Assembly (NCBI RefSeq): GCF_000353285.1 | Contig: NZ_KB731324.1 | Span: 762,577-826,576, forward strand | Length of the DNA stretch: 64,000 nucleotides | Source of the DNA: Leptolyngbya boryana PCC 6306 | GTDB taxonomy: Bacteria > Cyanobacteriota > Cyanobacteriia > Leptolyngbyales > Leptolyngbyaceae | Reading direction: 5' to 3' | Shown: one piece after another, positions 44,342 to 53,731 of the stretch | How the letters are laid out: each line of letters begins with the position of its first letter | Numbering within the stretch: the first letter of the stretch is position 1 | Position numbers and translations under genes: made by a program | The notes under the pieces: generated by a model | What the model was told of the DNA's origin: nothing | The model's input: only the letters and a program-made list of their open reading frames with translations | The model's database searches: none

Positions 44342-46885
44342 CTACCAGGTGAAACCATAGCGCACACTGAGCGATCGCCCGCGCCCTGCTAAGTATTGGG
44401 TATCGTTCGTTTGCAATTGAGAAACGACTGGGAAGTAATCTGCATTCAATAGGTTCTCGATCGCAACCTGTAGAGTGCCGCTTCCGACTTTGATCTGACT
44501 GACAAAATCTACAGTGATGTAATCGTTGACTGCCTGACGACCAAACGCATTACTATTGTTGAACTGGTTGCGAGTACCAGAGTACAGCAGTTGTAAACGA
44601 TTGCGCCAGCCTGGAAGCGTTTCATTTTCTACATAAGCTGTGAGCTTCAAAGGTGGAATGCGAAAACCATCTAGGAAGTTTTCGTAATCCCCATCATTGT
44701 TCGCATCAATCCGACCTTCTGCTAAACTTGCAGTTAGTCCTAGATTCCAGTTTCGGCTGGGCTGCACATCTAAGGTTGCTTCTACGCCATAAATTTGTTC
44801 AGGAGCACGGATGATGTCAACAAAACTGGCAGCGAATGTAGTCCCTAGGTTTGAGGTACTATAGAAGCCCGAAATCGAGGCTTGAACGTTGCTCCATTCT
44901 CCACGCAGACCAATTTCATAGTTATTCACTTTTTGGGGTTCAGGTCGCACTCGCTCGAACTGGAAATTGTTGGGTGCGGCTCTTAAAACTCGTCCAATGT
45001 CGGCAAGTGAGAAGCCTTGAGAAAAACTAGCAAATGCACTGAGTTCTGGCGTAATTCGATAAACGGTACCCAGATTAAATAAGGTTTCATCATAGTTCAC
45101 CTTGCCGCCTGTGACCGAATTATTTGCAATCGTTGCAAAGTCATCGACACTCACCGCAGCCCGTTCATGTCTGATTCCTCCCCGCACAAGGAGACGATCG
45201 TTGAGTCGCGCTTCGAGTTGTCCGAATAATCCTAAGCTATTCGTTGTAATTGGTGGTGTCCAAGTGCGATCGCCTAACTTCCGAAATGCTAAGCCATTGC
45301 TATTGTCGAAGGTGGCGGGATCAAAAAACGATACAGGCTGCCGAGAATTTTCATGACTAAAATCCAGCCCCCAGAGTAAGTTTACGGCTTTGTTTGCTGT
45401 GAGTGGAGTTTCAACATCAAAACGAGTTCCGAATCGTTGAGATTCAACTCTTGACTGAAAAATCAAACGCCCTAAGCTTGCAGTGTTGCGAGCATCGAAG
45501 GGAAAGAAGCGCGCTAGAACATCCCGATAGTAGATTTGTCCACGTACTCGACTCCCCAAAACATTTTGATGAGTGTATTCCAAATTGAAAATCGAGTTTT
45601 TAGTTCCGGGTTCATCTTCAAGATTAAGCCCCTCTAGAACTCGCGCTCGTTGACGACCTGCTAGGCGAGCGACGATCGGATCACTTGTAAATGCGGGATC
45701 TTGTTGATATTCAAAACGACTGGCTGACAGCACTAAGCGTTGATTTTGGTCTGGCGTGTAAACGAACTTGCCAAATAAATTGATCGAATCTGCATCGGAT
45801 AGTCCTCCTTGTCCAGTCGGATCGAGTGCAATACGATCGCCATTGGCATCAAGAAAGCTACCAATGTTAGCGATTCCAGCACTGAGCACATAGCCAACAT
45901 TCCCTTCTGTTCCGGAGAAGGTTTGCTGCACGGTTTGACCCCAAGCATTTTCTGATCCCGTCAGCGATGTATTGACTCCAATTTCGGTCGTAGCTGTGAG
46001 CCGATTCTGGGCAGGAGTGCGAGTAATGAGATTGATCACACCTCCGGTTGCACCATCTCCATAAAGAGCCGTTGCACCGCGCAGCACTTCGATCCGTTCG
46101 ATGATACTCGGATCGATCGTTTGCAAATCCCGAAAAACATTAGGGGTCGTTGCTTGAGGAATCCCATCAATTAAAACAGTAACGTTCCGTCCTCGTAACG
46201 TTTGCCCAAAAATATTGTTTCGCTCGTTGGGTGGCGCAAGTCCCGGAACGAGTTTGCTCAACGCATCAGAAACATCACGAGAGACTGCAAACTGTTGCTG
46301 AAGTTGATTCCGATCGATCGTTGTAATCGATTGGGGAACATCGCGACGGGTTTCCTGAGTTCGAGTGGCTGTCACGACAACTTCTTCTTCGTCTTCTGCT
46401 GTTTCGGTTGGTGCGACGATCGCCAGTGTAATTCCAGCTTGGCTTGCTCGGATTGTTGCGGTCGGAGTCTCGTTTGTGCTCGTGATGCTTACTTGTACCC
46501 GATTCGGGGCGATCGATTGAACAGTGACTCGCTGAATGCCTTCTGCTGGAGCGTCTACCTGATAGGTTTGACCTTGAGGAAGTGCTAAAACTGCATTCTC
46601 AAACTCAGCAATGAGAGTCCGATCGCTTGTTGTTAACACAGGTTGGGCTAGGGGTTTTACAGCCTCCAGAACAACATCAACCCCGGTTGCAGTGGGCACG
46701 AATCGTACATCTGTAATCTGAATCCTATCGGTTTGGAGTTCTTCAGAAGACTGCGATAGTAGTGTTGCCGATCGAGAAACCTGCTCAAATTCTTGAAGCC
46801 GTTTCACTGGAGATTCTGCGATCGCAGTTGACTGAAACACTAACCAAAACAGCGGAAAACTAGAGTACCACAACGCCCGATTCAT
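44342..46885 (-). CDS. AMIN-domain TonB-dependent receptor 3
   Basis: An 847-residue outer-membrane protein with signal peptide MNRALWYSSFPLFWLVFQSTAIA. An AMIN domain lies at about residues 50-155 (RIQITDVRFVPTATGVDVVLE), then the TonB-box region EEEVVVTATRTQETRRDVPQ, the plug (IIERIEVLRGATALYGDGATGG) and the barrel to LSVRYGFTW. It is the sister of receptor 2 and likely sees a related ferric chelate. Its regulator is probably the AraC protein encoded just upstream at 47062; its import partners are probably the lipoprotein and fused permease at 48364-51299. Confidence 0.94.
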   Translation of the reverse strand: MNRALWYSSFPLFWLVFQSTAIAESPVKRLQEFEQVSRSATLLSQSSEELQTDRIQITDVRFVPTATGVDVVLEAVKPLAQPVLTTSDRTLIAEFENAVLALPQGQTYQVDAPAEGIQRVTVQSIAPNRVQVSITSTNETPTATIRASQAGITLAIVAPTETAEDEEEVVVTATRTQETRRDVPQSITTIDRNQLQQQFAVSRDVSDALSKLVPGLAPPNERNNIFGQTLRGRNVTVLIDGIPQATTPNVFRDLQTIDPSIIERIEVLRGATALYGDGATGGVINLITRTPAQNRLTATTEIGVNTSLTGSENAWGQTVQQTFSGTEGNVGYVLSAGIANIGSFLDANGDRIALDPTGQGGLSDADSINLFGKFVYTPDQNQRLVLSASRFEYQQDPAFTSDPIVARLAGRQRARVLEGLNLEDEPGTKNSIFNLEYTHQNVLGSRVRGQIYYRDVLARFFPFDARNTASLGRLIFQSRVESQRFGTRFDVETPLTANKAVNLLWGLDFSHENSRQPVSFFDPATFDNSNGLAFRKLGDRTWTPPITTNSLGLFGQLEARLNDRLLVRGGIRHERAAVSVDDFATIANNSVTGGKVNYDETLFNLGTVYRITPELSAFASFSQGFSLADIGRVLRAAPNNFQFERVRPEPQKVNNYEIGLRGEWSNVQASISGFYSTSNLGTTFAASFVDIIRAPEQIYGVEATLDVQPSRNWNLGLTASLAEGRIDANNDGDYENFLDGFRIPPLKLTAYVENETLPGWRNRLQLLYSGTRNQFNNSNAFGRQAVNDYITVDFVSQIKVGSGTLQVAIENLLNADYFPVVSQLQTNDTQYLAGRGRSLSVRYGFTW

Positions 46886-46915
46886 ACCGCCTCACACAAA
46901 ACTTTAGTGCGCTCT

Positions 46916-46936
46916 TATTAGGATTTAGTTCTAATA
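46916..46936. promoter_or_regulatory. Inverted repeat before receptor 3
   Basis: TATTAG and CTAATA arms enclose nine bases, 31 bp upstream of the receptor start at 46885. It resembles the weak site before the first FecCD gene (shared ATTAGGATTTA) more than the main Fur-like element. Confidence 0.4.
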
Positions 46937-46974
46937 GTGAGCTAAAAGTTAGCTTATCAAAGTCGATAGAAAAA

Positions 46975-47013
46975 GTCTTACGCAATCGGGAGCTGACTTA
47001 ATCAAAACGGAGC
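46975..47013 (-). promoter_or_regulatory. Tandem direct repeat, likely AraC operator 3
   Basis: GTCTTACGCAATCGGGAGC (46975-46993) and GACTTAATCAAAACGGAGC (46995-47013) match at 13 of 19 positions with 20-bp spacing. They lie between the AraC gene at 47062 and receptor 3, like operators 1 and 2 but with a third sequence. Confidence 0.55.
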
Positions 47014-47061
47014 AATATTTGCAATAAATAGTGATTGAATCTCGATTAAATAAACTGCGAT

Positions 47062-48054
47062 TCAACTGCGTCGGAATTTGTGTGGACTCATTCCAACTTG
47101 TCTGTAGAATGCGTTACTGAAAGCAGGTAAGCTGCTGTAACCAACCTTGGCAGCAATGTCCGTAATATAAAGATCACTTTCTCTCAACAATTGTTTGGCT
47201 CGTTCCATCTGGCAAGCTCTCAGATAGCCAAACACTGTCGTTCCGAAGAGCTGACGAAAGCCCTGTTTGAGTTTGCAGTCATTTAATCCAACCTGTTGCG
47301 CTAAATCGACCAGTGAAGGAGGATATTCGATCGAGCATTGTAGAATCTCTTTTGCCCGCTCAAGCTTTTCCAAATCCTGAGATTTCCAGGCTGTTGATGG
47401 TATGGGTTGTTGTTCATCTTTTGCCCAACGTGCAAGCTGTAAGGTTAGCAGTTCCAGAGATTTACTTTCTAAAAACATCTGCCGCAATGCACCTTGATAG
47501 GAACAAGACAAAATCTGCTGAATAATGGGCTGAATGGTACGAGCCGCGATCCCAAAGGTTTGGTGAAAGGGGTCAATCGGCTGTCCGTCTAAGAGTCGCC
47601 GAATCAGGAGGGGAAATGTTTGATCGAGAGCGTACGATCGTAAAAATTCAAGACCGACACTCAATGTTAGGCGTTGTAGCGGTTGTTGGGCTGGATAATA
47701 TTCGATCGATCGAACATCAGGAAGATAGCAGATACAGCTTTCTCCATTCTCTTCAGAGCGATCTTCCTCTTTCGCTAAACCAGGATTCACAATCCGAAAA
47801 TCACCGGATAGATAAAACGTTAGCGTGAGTTGAGGAAGTTGATACACATAATCTAGATGAATGGGTCGATCGTAGATCACGTTATCTAACCAAAGCTGAA
47901 ATCCTTCTCGGAAAACCGTTAATCGTCTTTGCCCTTGCCCCAATGCTTGCGGTAATTGGCGCAGTCCTTCGTGACCTTGCCACGTCCAAACTTGATCTGC
48001 TTCTAGTGCAGCTTGCCACAGATCATTGAATTCGCCTTGCGTCACGATGTCCAT
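47062..48054 (-). CDS. AraC family regulator (PchR-like), receptor-linked copy 3
   Basis: A 330-residue protein; the ATG at 48054 (MDIVTQGEFNDLWQAAL) is favoured over the TTG at 48105. The C-terminal region has SLVDLAQQVGLNDCKLKQGFRQLFGTTVFGYL and YITDIAAKVGYSSLPAFSNAF, ending VGMSPHKFRRS. The same GLNDxKLKxGFRxxFGTTVxGYL block in all three copies shows recent common descent, with diverged sensor domains. It lies 176 bp upstream of receptor 3. Confidence 0.9.
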   Translation of the reverse strand: MDIVTQGEFNDLWQAALEADQVWTWQGHEGLRQLPQALGQGQRRLTVFREGFQLWLDNVIYDRPIHLDYVYQLPQLTLTFYLSGDFRIVNPGLAKEEDRSEENGESCICYLPDVRSIEYYPAQQPLQRLTLSVGLEFLRSYALDQTFPLLIRRLLDGQPIDPFHQTFGIAARTIQPIIQQILSCSYQGALRQMFLESKSLELLTLQLARWAKDEQQPIPSTAWKSQDLEKLERAKEILQCSIEYPPSLVDLAQQVGLNDCKLKQGFRQLFGTTVFGYLRACQMERAKQLLRESDLYITDIAAKVGYSSLPAFSNAFYRQVGMSPHKFRRS

Positions 48055-48152
48055 TTTGATCGCCACAAACTTTGATAGAAACTTAGACGGTAGGAACTTC
48101 AACAAATTTGGTTGTTTAGTCTCTCGAAGATTTTAGCTTGTTTTGAGATACT

Positions 48153-48170
48153 ATTCATATTAATTCTCAA
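48153..48170. promoter_or_regulatory. Fur-like box before AraC copy 3
   Basis: The reverse strand reads TTGAGAATTAATATGAAT, close to the recurring element. It lies about 100 bp from the regulator start at 48054, which it probably serves. Confidence 0.55.
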
Positions 48171-48274
48171 TAATTATGAAGTCTCAGCCGATTATTACAT
48201 GTTCCAAGATTGTTTTTATGCCATTTTTGCTCGTTAAACTAACGAAGTGAGTGATTTAGAGTGAGATCAGAATA

Positions 48275-48292
48275 GATCACATTAATTCTCAA
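48275..48292. promoter_or_regulatory. Fur-like box before the lipoprotein-permease operon
   Basis: The reverse strand reads TTGAGAATTAATGTGATC, nearly identical to the site 122 bp away that faces the divergent AraC gene. It lies 71 bp from the ATG at 48364. Confidence 0.55.
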
Positions 48293-48363
48293 GAAAAGAG
48301 AGGAATGACGTGTTTAATCCATCACGTAGCAGAGTAGTTTGACTAGCATTCAGGGAGAAGTCC

Positions 48364-49281
48364 ATGTCTCAGTTTAGTAGGCGGCAGTTTCTTGTTACAG
48401 CGCTAGCTTCTGCCGCCGTAGCTTCTTGTACACGCCAAAATCAATCTCGCTCCAACATCTCAACAACTGCAAGCCGTATTGTCGCGCTCGAATGGGTGTA
48501 TGTCGAAAATCTCTTGGCATTAGGAATTCAACCGATCGGAGTCGCAGACATTCGAGGCTACAAAACCTTTGTAGATATAGAACCAAAGCTAGCAGAATCC
48601 GTGGTAGATGTGGGTACTCGTCAAGAACCGAGTTTAGAAGCGATCGCTCAACTCCAACCCGATCTGATCATCGGCACTCAACTCCGGCATGAGACGATCT
48701 ACGATGCTTTATCCGCGATCGCGCCAACGCAGCTTTTTAACCCTTATCCAGACTCTAATACTCTGTCCCAGTTTGATGAGATGCAACAGACGTTTAGAGC
48801 GATCGCACAACGAGTCGATCGGCGGGAAGCTGGTGAAACGGTGTTACGTCAAATGCAAGATACTTTTCAGGCAGCCAGCGATCGTCTGCGTTCTTCAAAG
48901 CAAAACACGCGCTCTTTTATTCTAGGGCAGTTCAACGAAGCCACTCCCCAGATTCGGCTATTCACAGATGATGCAATGGCAGTACAAATCCTCAACCAGA
49001 TTGGATTAAAAAATGCGTGGAAAGGACAACTCGATCGCTTCGGGTTCAATACTGTCGGAATTGAAGCATTCCCCAAAATTGAGCAAGCAAGCTTTCTCTA
49101 CATTGCTGGAGAGAATAACACTCACCTCAAGCAATTACGGGAGAATCCAGTCTGGAAAGGATTAAAGTTTGTCCAAGAGCAACGGTTGTACCCTATTGGC
49201 GCAGAAACTTGGGTGTTTGGCGGCCCTAAAAGCGCTCAATTATTGGTTGAAAAAGTGACTGCTACACTCACTGAAAAATGA
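48364..49281 (+). CDS. Iron-siderophore substrate-binding lipoprotein with twin-arginine signal
   Basis: A 305-residue protein preceded by GGGAGAAG. The N-terminus SRRQFLVTALASAAVASC combines a twin-arginine motif with a lipobox Cys at residue 22, so it may use the Tat route; the other binding proteins in the island have ordinary Sec signals. The mature part follows the FhuD pattern: RIVALEWVYVENLLALGIQPIGVAD and IAQLQPDLIIGTQLRHE. It overlaps the fused permease gene by 4 bp (ATGA), as fhuD and fhuB often do. Probable role is hydroxamate-type ferric siderophore binding. Confidence 0.93.
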   Translation: MSQFSRRQFLVTALASAAVASCTRQNQSRSNISTTASRIVALEWVYVENLLALGIQPIGVADIRGYKTFVDIEPKLAESVVDVGTRQEPSLEAIAQLQPDLIIGTQLRHETIYDALSAIAPTQLFNPYPDSNTLSQFDEMQQTFRAIAQRVDRREAGETVLRQMQDTFQAASDRLRSSKQNTRSFILGQFNEATPQIRLFTDDAMAVQILNQIGLKNAWKGQLDRFGFNTVGIEAFPKIEQASFLYIAGENNTHLKQLRENPVWKGLKFVQEQRLYPIGAETWVFGGPKSAQLLVEKVTATLTEK

Positions 49282-51299
49282 AGATTCAAATCGTTTCACC
49301 TCTTAAGGTCTTTGGTTTAGGAACCATGCTGTTGCTGGTGCTATTCATGGTTCACATCACCCAAGGACAAGCAAACTTAGATCTTGCTACCGTGATCGAG
49401 GCTATTTTTTCACCCAATGATACGCCCGAACACAACATTGTTCGCTATCTTCGGTTGCCTCGCGCCACACTTGGCATTCTTGCAGGAGCCGCTTTGGGAA
49501 TGGCAGGCACTGTTTTACAAACGATGACTCGTAATCCTTTAGCTTCACCTGCGACTCTCGGAATTAATGCAGGTGCTTATCTTGCTGTTACGCTGGCTGT
49601 CATCTTTTCACCTGGATTATTTTCAATCTCACCCACACTGATCGCTTTAGCTGGGGGATTATTTGCCGCAATTTTAGCTTATGCGATCGCAGGAGCAGTC
49701 AGAGCCACTCCCATCCGCCTAACACTTGCAGGAGTAGCAGTCTCTCTCGCATTGTCCGCCTTCACTGCTACTCTACAACTCATCTACGAAAATGAAACCA
49801 GTGATTTATTCTTCTGGGGAGCGGGTTCTTTAGTTCAAATTGACTGGAGTAAAGTTCAGTATGCTGCTCCTAGAGTCACAATTGCCGCAATTTTATTACT
49901 GGGAATGGCAAGATCCTTAGATGTGTTGTCTCTTGGGGAAGAAGTCGCCCGATCGCTCGGTAACACAGTCCAACTCACCCGTATCTTCAGTACCTTGCTA
50001 GCTGTATTCTTAGCCGCGATCGTCGTCAGTATATCCGGCCCGATTGGCTTCGTGGGGCTTGTTGCTCCACATATGGTCAAACTCATGGGATGTCGAAAAC
50101 ACAAATTATTACTGCTCGGTGCGGCATTATGGGGCGCAATTATGTTAGTCGGATCGGACATTATTGCTCAAAGTTTGACCACCAACTTGAACGATCTCCC
50201 AACCGGAAGTATTACCGCGCTCATCGGTGCTCCTTTCCTCATTTGGCTAGCTTCTACGTCAAAACAATTAGGAGGTGATACGCCTTCTATCTCTACTCAG
50301 CAGCAAACTTCTTCCCGTCGATTCTCCTATCCGGTGTTGCTATCGGGTTTGATGGGGCTACTGTTCATTATTGCGATCGCAGGACTCCTACTCGGCAATC
50401 GCACGATCGGTGTTGATCAACTCATCGATCTGGTATCCGGTCAAGGCACTGCCTTATCTCAAACTGTGATTCTAAATCTTCGGTTACCTCGATTGTTAGT
50501 TGCGATGGTTGCAGGTGCAACATTAGCGGTAAGTGGATTGCTGCTTCAAGGAGTCGTGCGAAATCCGTTAGCCGGGCCTGAAATCGTTGGCGTAACATCA
50601 GGGGCAGGATTAGGAGCAATGATTGTTCTGGTTTTCGTTCCCAATGCGACTCCTGAGAGTCTTTCATTGGCTGCAATCGTTGGGGCTGTCAGTGCTTTTA
50701 GCTTGGTCTACTTACTATCTTGGAAAAAAGGAGTACTGCCAGCGAGGTTAGCACTTGTTGGGGTCGCCGTTTCTGCATTTTGTTCTTCTGGGATCAACGT
50801 GCTAATAGTCCTAGCAAAATTACGAGTTGCACAAGCGATCGTGTGGCTGTCAGGGAGTACTTACGCTCGCCAGTGGGATGAACTGTGGCGATTGATCGTC
50901 TTACCTGTTTTACTCTTGCCGATCGTATGGTTGTTTGCGCGCCGATTAGATGTTTTGGCGCTAGGAGAAGATGTGCCTCGAACTCTAGGAATGTCTCTGC
51001 AACGAGTTCGTGCAGCCATGATTGCGATCGCAGTGGTTCTGTCAGCCGTTGCCGTTTCCACAGTTGGCACAATTAGCTTTGTGGGATTGATTGCACCTCA
51101 TGCAGGTCGGCTGTTAGTTGGAGGTCGTTACCGTCAACTTGTCCCTTTAGTTGCAATTTTAGGCGCACTTCTAGTCAGCCTTGCCGATGTAATCGGAAGA
51201 ACTGCGATCGCGCCTAGAGAGATTCCTTCAGGGCTAGTAACCGCCATGATTGGAACACCTTATTTTTTGTGGTTGATTCTAGTCAAGCGAACAAAGTAG
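49278..51299 (+). CDS. fhuB-like: FhuB-like double FecCD permease
   Basis: A 673-residue protein made of two FecCD domains in tandem. The first has LRLPRATLGILAGAALGMAG and GPIGFVGLVAPHMVK near residues 252-266; the second has LRLPRLLVAMVAGATLAVSG and GTISFVGLIAPHAGR near 596-610. About 18-20 membrane segments are expected. Such fusions form the whole channel in one chain, as in FhuB of the ferrichrome system. It is coupled to the FhuD-like lipoprotein by ATGA. No ATPase follows; the FecE-type protein at 43412 is the likely partner. Confidence 0.93.
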   Translation: MKIQIVSPLKVFGLGTMLLLVLFMVHITQGQANLDLATVIEAIFSPNDTPEHNIVRYLRLPRATLGILAGAALGMAGTVLQTMTRNPLASPATLGINAGAYLAVTLAVIFSPGLFSISPTLIALAGGLFAAILAYAIAGAVRATPIRLTLAGVAVSLALSAFTATLQLIYENETSDLFFWGAGSLVQIDWSKVQYAAPRVTIAAILLLGMARSLDVLSLGEEVARSLGNTVQLTRIFSTLLAVFLAAIVVSISGPIGFVGLVAPHMVKLMGCRKHKLLLLGAALWGAIMLVGSDIIAQSLTTNLNDLPTGSITALIGAPFLIWLASTSKQLGGDTPSISTQQQTSSRRFSYPVLLSGLMGLLFIIAIAGLLLGNRTIGVDQLIDLVSGQGTALSQTVILNLRLPRLLVAMVAGATLAVSGLLLQGVVRNPLAGPEIVGVTSGAGLGAMIVLVFVPNATPESLSLAAIVGAVSAFSLVYLLSWKKGVLPARLALVGVAVSAFCSSGINVLIVLAKLRVAQAIVWLSGSTYARQWDELWRLIVLPVLLLPIVWLFARRLDVLALGEDVPRTLGMSLQRVRAAMIAIAVVLSAVAVSTVGTISFVGLIAPHAGRLLVGGRYRQLVPLVAILGALLVSLADVIGRTAIAPREIPSGLVTAMIGTPYFLWLILVKRTK

Positions 51300-51320
51300 T
51301 CCCATAACTTATCTCATCAA

Positions 51321-52799
51321 TTATGGTGTGGACGGCTCCGCAGGCGGTTGCGCAGGCGGGGCTTCTGCGGGAGCAGGTTCGGGGGGTGGAGCTTCTACGG
51401 GCGGGGCTTCTGGAACAGGTTCGGGGGGTGGAGCCTCTACAGGCGGGGCTTCTGCGGGAGCGGGTTCGGGGGGTGGAACTTCTACAGGTGGAGCCTCTAC
51501 AGGTGCGGGTTCAGGGGATGGAGCAGCAGGAGTCGGAGAGGGTGAAGTCGTTGGGGGTGGTTGGATGGGTTCAGTTGCAGAAGCAGGGGGTTGTTGCTGT
51601 TGGGCTTCGCGTTGAATACGCTCTCGCTCTAAGCGTTCTTGTGCCGCGCGTTCTGCTTCTTGTGCTGCGCGCTCTTGTTCTTCTTGGCGACGACGACTAG
51701 CATTTTGCCGCTGGAAATCGGAGCCTTCTTGTTCAGAGGTGACGCGAATGCGTTGACCTTGAAAACCACTTTCTGAAGCTTCATATCTGCGCCGACGAAT
51801 GGCTTCTTCCGCTTTACGATCGACTTCTGCATTCCCGCTCGATTGTCTCAAGCGGACATTGGTCACATTGCCATCTTTATCAACATCAAAATCAAATCGG
51901 GCTGAACCTTCTGCCCCAAGATATTCATCTAAGCCGCAGTTGTTTTTGCACTTTGGACGATTGCGGCGAGAACGAGCGGACGGGTCAGAGTCTTCACGCG
52001 GCGGAGCTTGGCGAATCGCAACAGGTTGAGGTGAAGGACTCGGGCGACCTTGCTGTCCGGAGCCTGTACTGTTGCCAGTTCCGTTACCCGTGCCATTGCC
52101 GATCCCGTTACCCGTACCCCGATTTCCGATCCCGTTACCCGTGCCATTGCCAGTTCCATTGCCAGTTCCATTGCCGATTCCGGTGCTAGTTCCAGGCGTT
52201 TGCTTGCTTGCTTGTGTGGTGGGTGAGGTCGTTGGACTCGATGCAGGGCTTGCAGAGGTGCTCGGAGCCGGGGTTGAACTCGGCGTTGGACTCGGACTGG
52301 GTGCAGGGGTCGGAGTTGGACTGGGTACAGGAGTCGGTGTTGGGCTTGGTGTTGGGCTTGGCGTTGGACTTGGCGTTGGACTCGGTACAGGAGTCGGAGT
52401 TGGATCAGGAACGGGAGTCGGTTCTATAATTTCTGGCTCTACGGTCGGAGCAGGCACAAGAACAGGTTCGGGGATCACTTGTGCAATTTCATTCGGTGGA
52501 GGGGTACTAGGATTTGGGTTAAAGAGTGAGAACTGTTCTGAACCACCTCCACTCCCTCCTGCTTCTACATCAGTAGAAGCATCTGTTTCAGGGGGAGCTT
52601 CATCAGGTTGATCCTCAGCAATGATTTCAATTTCTTGTTCTGCAATCGTCGCTTCTAAATTTGGTTTCCAAAACATCACCAACAACGGGATCAAGATAAG
52701 ATGCAATGCGATCGCGCCCGTAAAACTAAAGGGCAAAAACCGCTTCAGTCCTAGTGCTTCTTTCTGACGCTGCTCGGCGATTTCTGGAACAATGCTCAT
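51321..52799 (-). CDS. tonB-like: TonB family energy transducer with an internal C-terminal domain
   Basis: A 492-residue protein starting at the ATG at 52799. Layout: cytoplasmic residues 1-20, one membrane anchor at about 21-45, an acidic stretch, a Pro/Ser/Thr-rich spacer (98-190), a Gly-Asn repeat block (207-246), a TonB_C-like fold at about 283-357 ([23 protein letters not shown]), a charged Gln/Arg/Glu helix (358-402) and a second Pro-rich tail (404-492). In most TonB proteins the receptor-binding domain is at the very C-terminus; here 135 more residues follow. It is divergent from exbBD with Fur-like boxes on both sides of the gap. Confidence 0.9.
   Translation of the reverse strand: MSIVPEIAEQRQKEALGLKRFLPFSFTGAIALHLILIPLLVMFWKPNLEATIAEQEIEIIAEDQPDEAPPETDASTDVEAGGSGGGSEQFSLFNPNPSTPPPNEIAQVIPEPVLVPAPTVEPEIIEPTPVPDPTPTPVPSPTPSPTPSPTPSPTPTPVPSPTPTPAPSPSPTPSSTPAPSTSASPASSPTTSPTTQASKQTPGTSTGIGNGTGNGTGNGTGNGIGNRGTGNGIGNGTGNGTGNSTGSGQQGRPSPSPQPVAIRQAPPREDSDPSARSRRNRPKCKNNCGLDEYLGAEGSARFDFDVDKDGNVTNVRLRQSSGNAEVDRKAEEAIRRRRYEASESGFQGQRIRVTSEQEGSDFQRQNASRRRQEEQERAAQEAERAAQERLERERIQREAQQQQPPASATEPIQPPPTTSPSPTPAAPSPEPAPVEAPPVEVPPPEPAPAEAPPVEAPPPEPVPEAPPVEAPPPEPAPAEAPPAQPPAEPSTP
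51336..51518. repeat. Pro-Glu-Ala repeat in the TonB tail
   Basis: In-frame repeats of a unit like [13 protein letters not shown] encode residues 428-488 of the TonB protein. The DNA repeats about 30-39 bases with small changes, so the length probably varies between strains. Confidence 0.75.
52062..52181. repeat. Gly-Asn tandem repeat in TonB
   Basis: The DNA repeats hexamer-based units that encode GTGNGTGN and GIGN variants (residues 207-246). It is protein-coding low complexity, not a CRISPR or regulatory repeat, and may give a flexible spacer. Confidence 0.75.
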
Positions 52800-52805
52800 A
52801 AAATA

Positions 52806-52824
52806 TTGACAATAAATTGCATCA
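52806..52824. promoter_or_regulatory. Fur-like box just before tonB
   Basis: TTGACAATAAATTGCATCA ends 7 bp from the tonB ATG (6 bases between), so it must overlap the leader. It matches the element at 41156 and 30687. Confidence 0.55.
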
Positions 52825-52960
52825 GATGATTTTTCTGATCTCAGGCTAGTAGCTCGCCTAACATCTGTCAATGGTTGATCAAGAATGAAATCATACTCTA
52901 AGAATGCCTGTTTTCAAATAAAATTTGGCGGTTTTCAGATCCGCAAGCAGGTAAAAATAC

Positions 52961-52979
52961 TTGACAATTAGTTTCATTT
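52961..52979. promoter_or_regulatory. Fur-like box and possible -35 before exbB
   Basis: TTGACAATTAGTTTCATTT lies 96 bp from the exbB start at 53076. Its first six bases are a consensus -35 hexamer. It is nearly identical to the site before the receptor at 59995. Confidence 0.6.
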
Positions 52980-53075
52980 GGTTCTACGCTGCTCTATGAA
53001 TATTTTGCCGCTTCAGCACAGTTTTTCGCATTCACAAGCCTTTGAACAGTTATCAGAGTAGGTTGGAGTTTAGGA

Positions 53076-53717
53076 ATGAGTAACGCGATCGAGATTCTGA
53101 AAGCAGGCGGGGTTGTTATGATCCCCTTGCTATTGTTTTCCATTACGGCGATTGGCTTGATCATTGAGCGATCGCGCTATTGGAGTCGCATTATCAAACG
53201 TCAACCGAAGATGATGCAGCGCGTGTTGATGCTCTATCAGGAAAATGATGTGGCAGAAGCGATCGCGGTTTTGAAAAAGAACCTTGATCTGCCTGCGGCT
53301 CGGATTTTGCTATCGGCACTCTCGCTTGATCGTCCTACTCCAGAACAGTTTAGTTTGGCGATGAAAGCAGAAGCACAGGCAGAAGTGCCAGGAATGAAGC
53401 GATTTACCAACATCTTCGATACGATTGTGGGCTTATCTCCATTGTTTGGATTGCTAGGCACAGTCACGGGATTAATCGTTTCCTTCTCGTCGCTGAACAT
53501 CGGCAATGTTGGCGGAAGCCAAACCGCAGGCGTAACGGGTGGGATCAGTGAAGCTCTAGTTTCGACTGCATCAGGACTGATTGTCGCGATCTTTAACTTG
53601 TTTGCAGTTAGCATCTTTCGCGGGTTCTTTACTCGCCAGACAGCGCTGATTGAGGAATACGCCAATCGATTTGAACTCATCTACGATCGCCGCTACGAAA
53701 CCCGCCGAGTCTCCTAA
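53076..53717 (+). CDS. exbB: ExbB, TonB-complex proton-channel subunit
   Basis: A 213-residue inner-membrane protein of the MotA/TolQ/ExbB family. Three membrane segments: near residues 11-31 (GVVMIPLLLFSITAIGLIIE), 118-140 (LSPLFGLLGTVTGLIVSFSSL) and 156-178 (ALVSTASGLIVAIFNLFAVS). The TAxGL and GLLGTVxGLI motifs are intact. Together with ExbD it turns the proton gradient into TonB movement for all four receptors. ExbD follows after 14 bp. Confidence 0.95.
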   Translation: MSNAIEILKAGGVVMIPLLLFSITAIGLIIERSRYWSRIIKRQPKMMQRVLMLYQENDVAEAIAVLKKNLDLPAARILLSALSLDRPTPEQFSLAMKAEAQAEVPGMKRFTNIFDTIVGLSPLFGLLGTVTGLIVSFSSLNIGNVGGSQTAGVTGGISEALVSTASGLIVAIFNLFAVSIFRGFFTRQTALIEEYANRFELIYDRRYETRRVS

Positions 53718-53731
53718 CTGAATGAAGTCTT

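Noticed and set aside
51328-51700. Gly-rich plus-strand frames opposite the TonB tail
   Set aside because: They mirror the Pro-Glu-Ala repeats of tonB and have no independent support.
52062-52181. Short DNA repeats that could suggest a CRISPR or satellite
   Set aside because: Units are in frame and encode Gly-Asn repeats inside TonB; there are no unique spacers.
52072-52611. 179-codon plus-strand frame rich in Gly, Val and Leu
   Set aside because: It is the complement of the tonB repeat tracts; low complexity in one strand gives open frames in the other.
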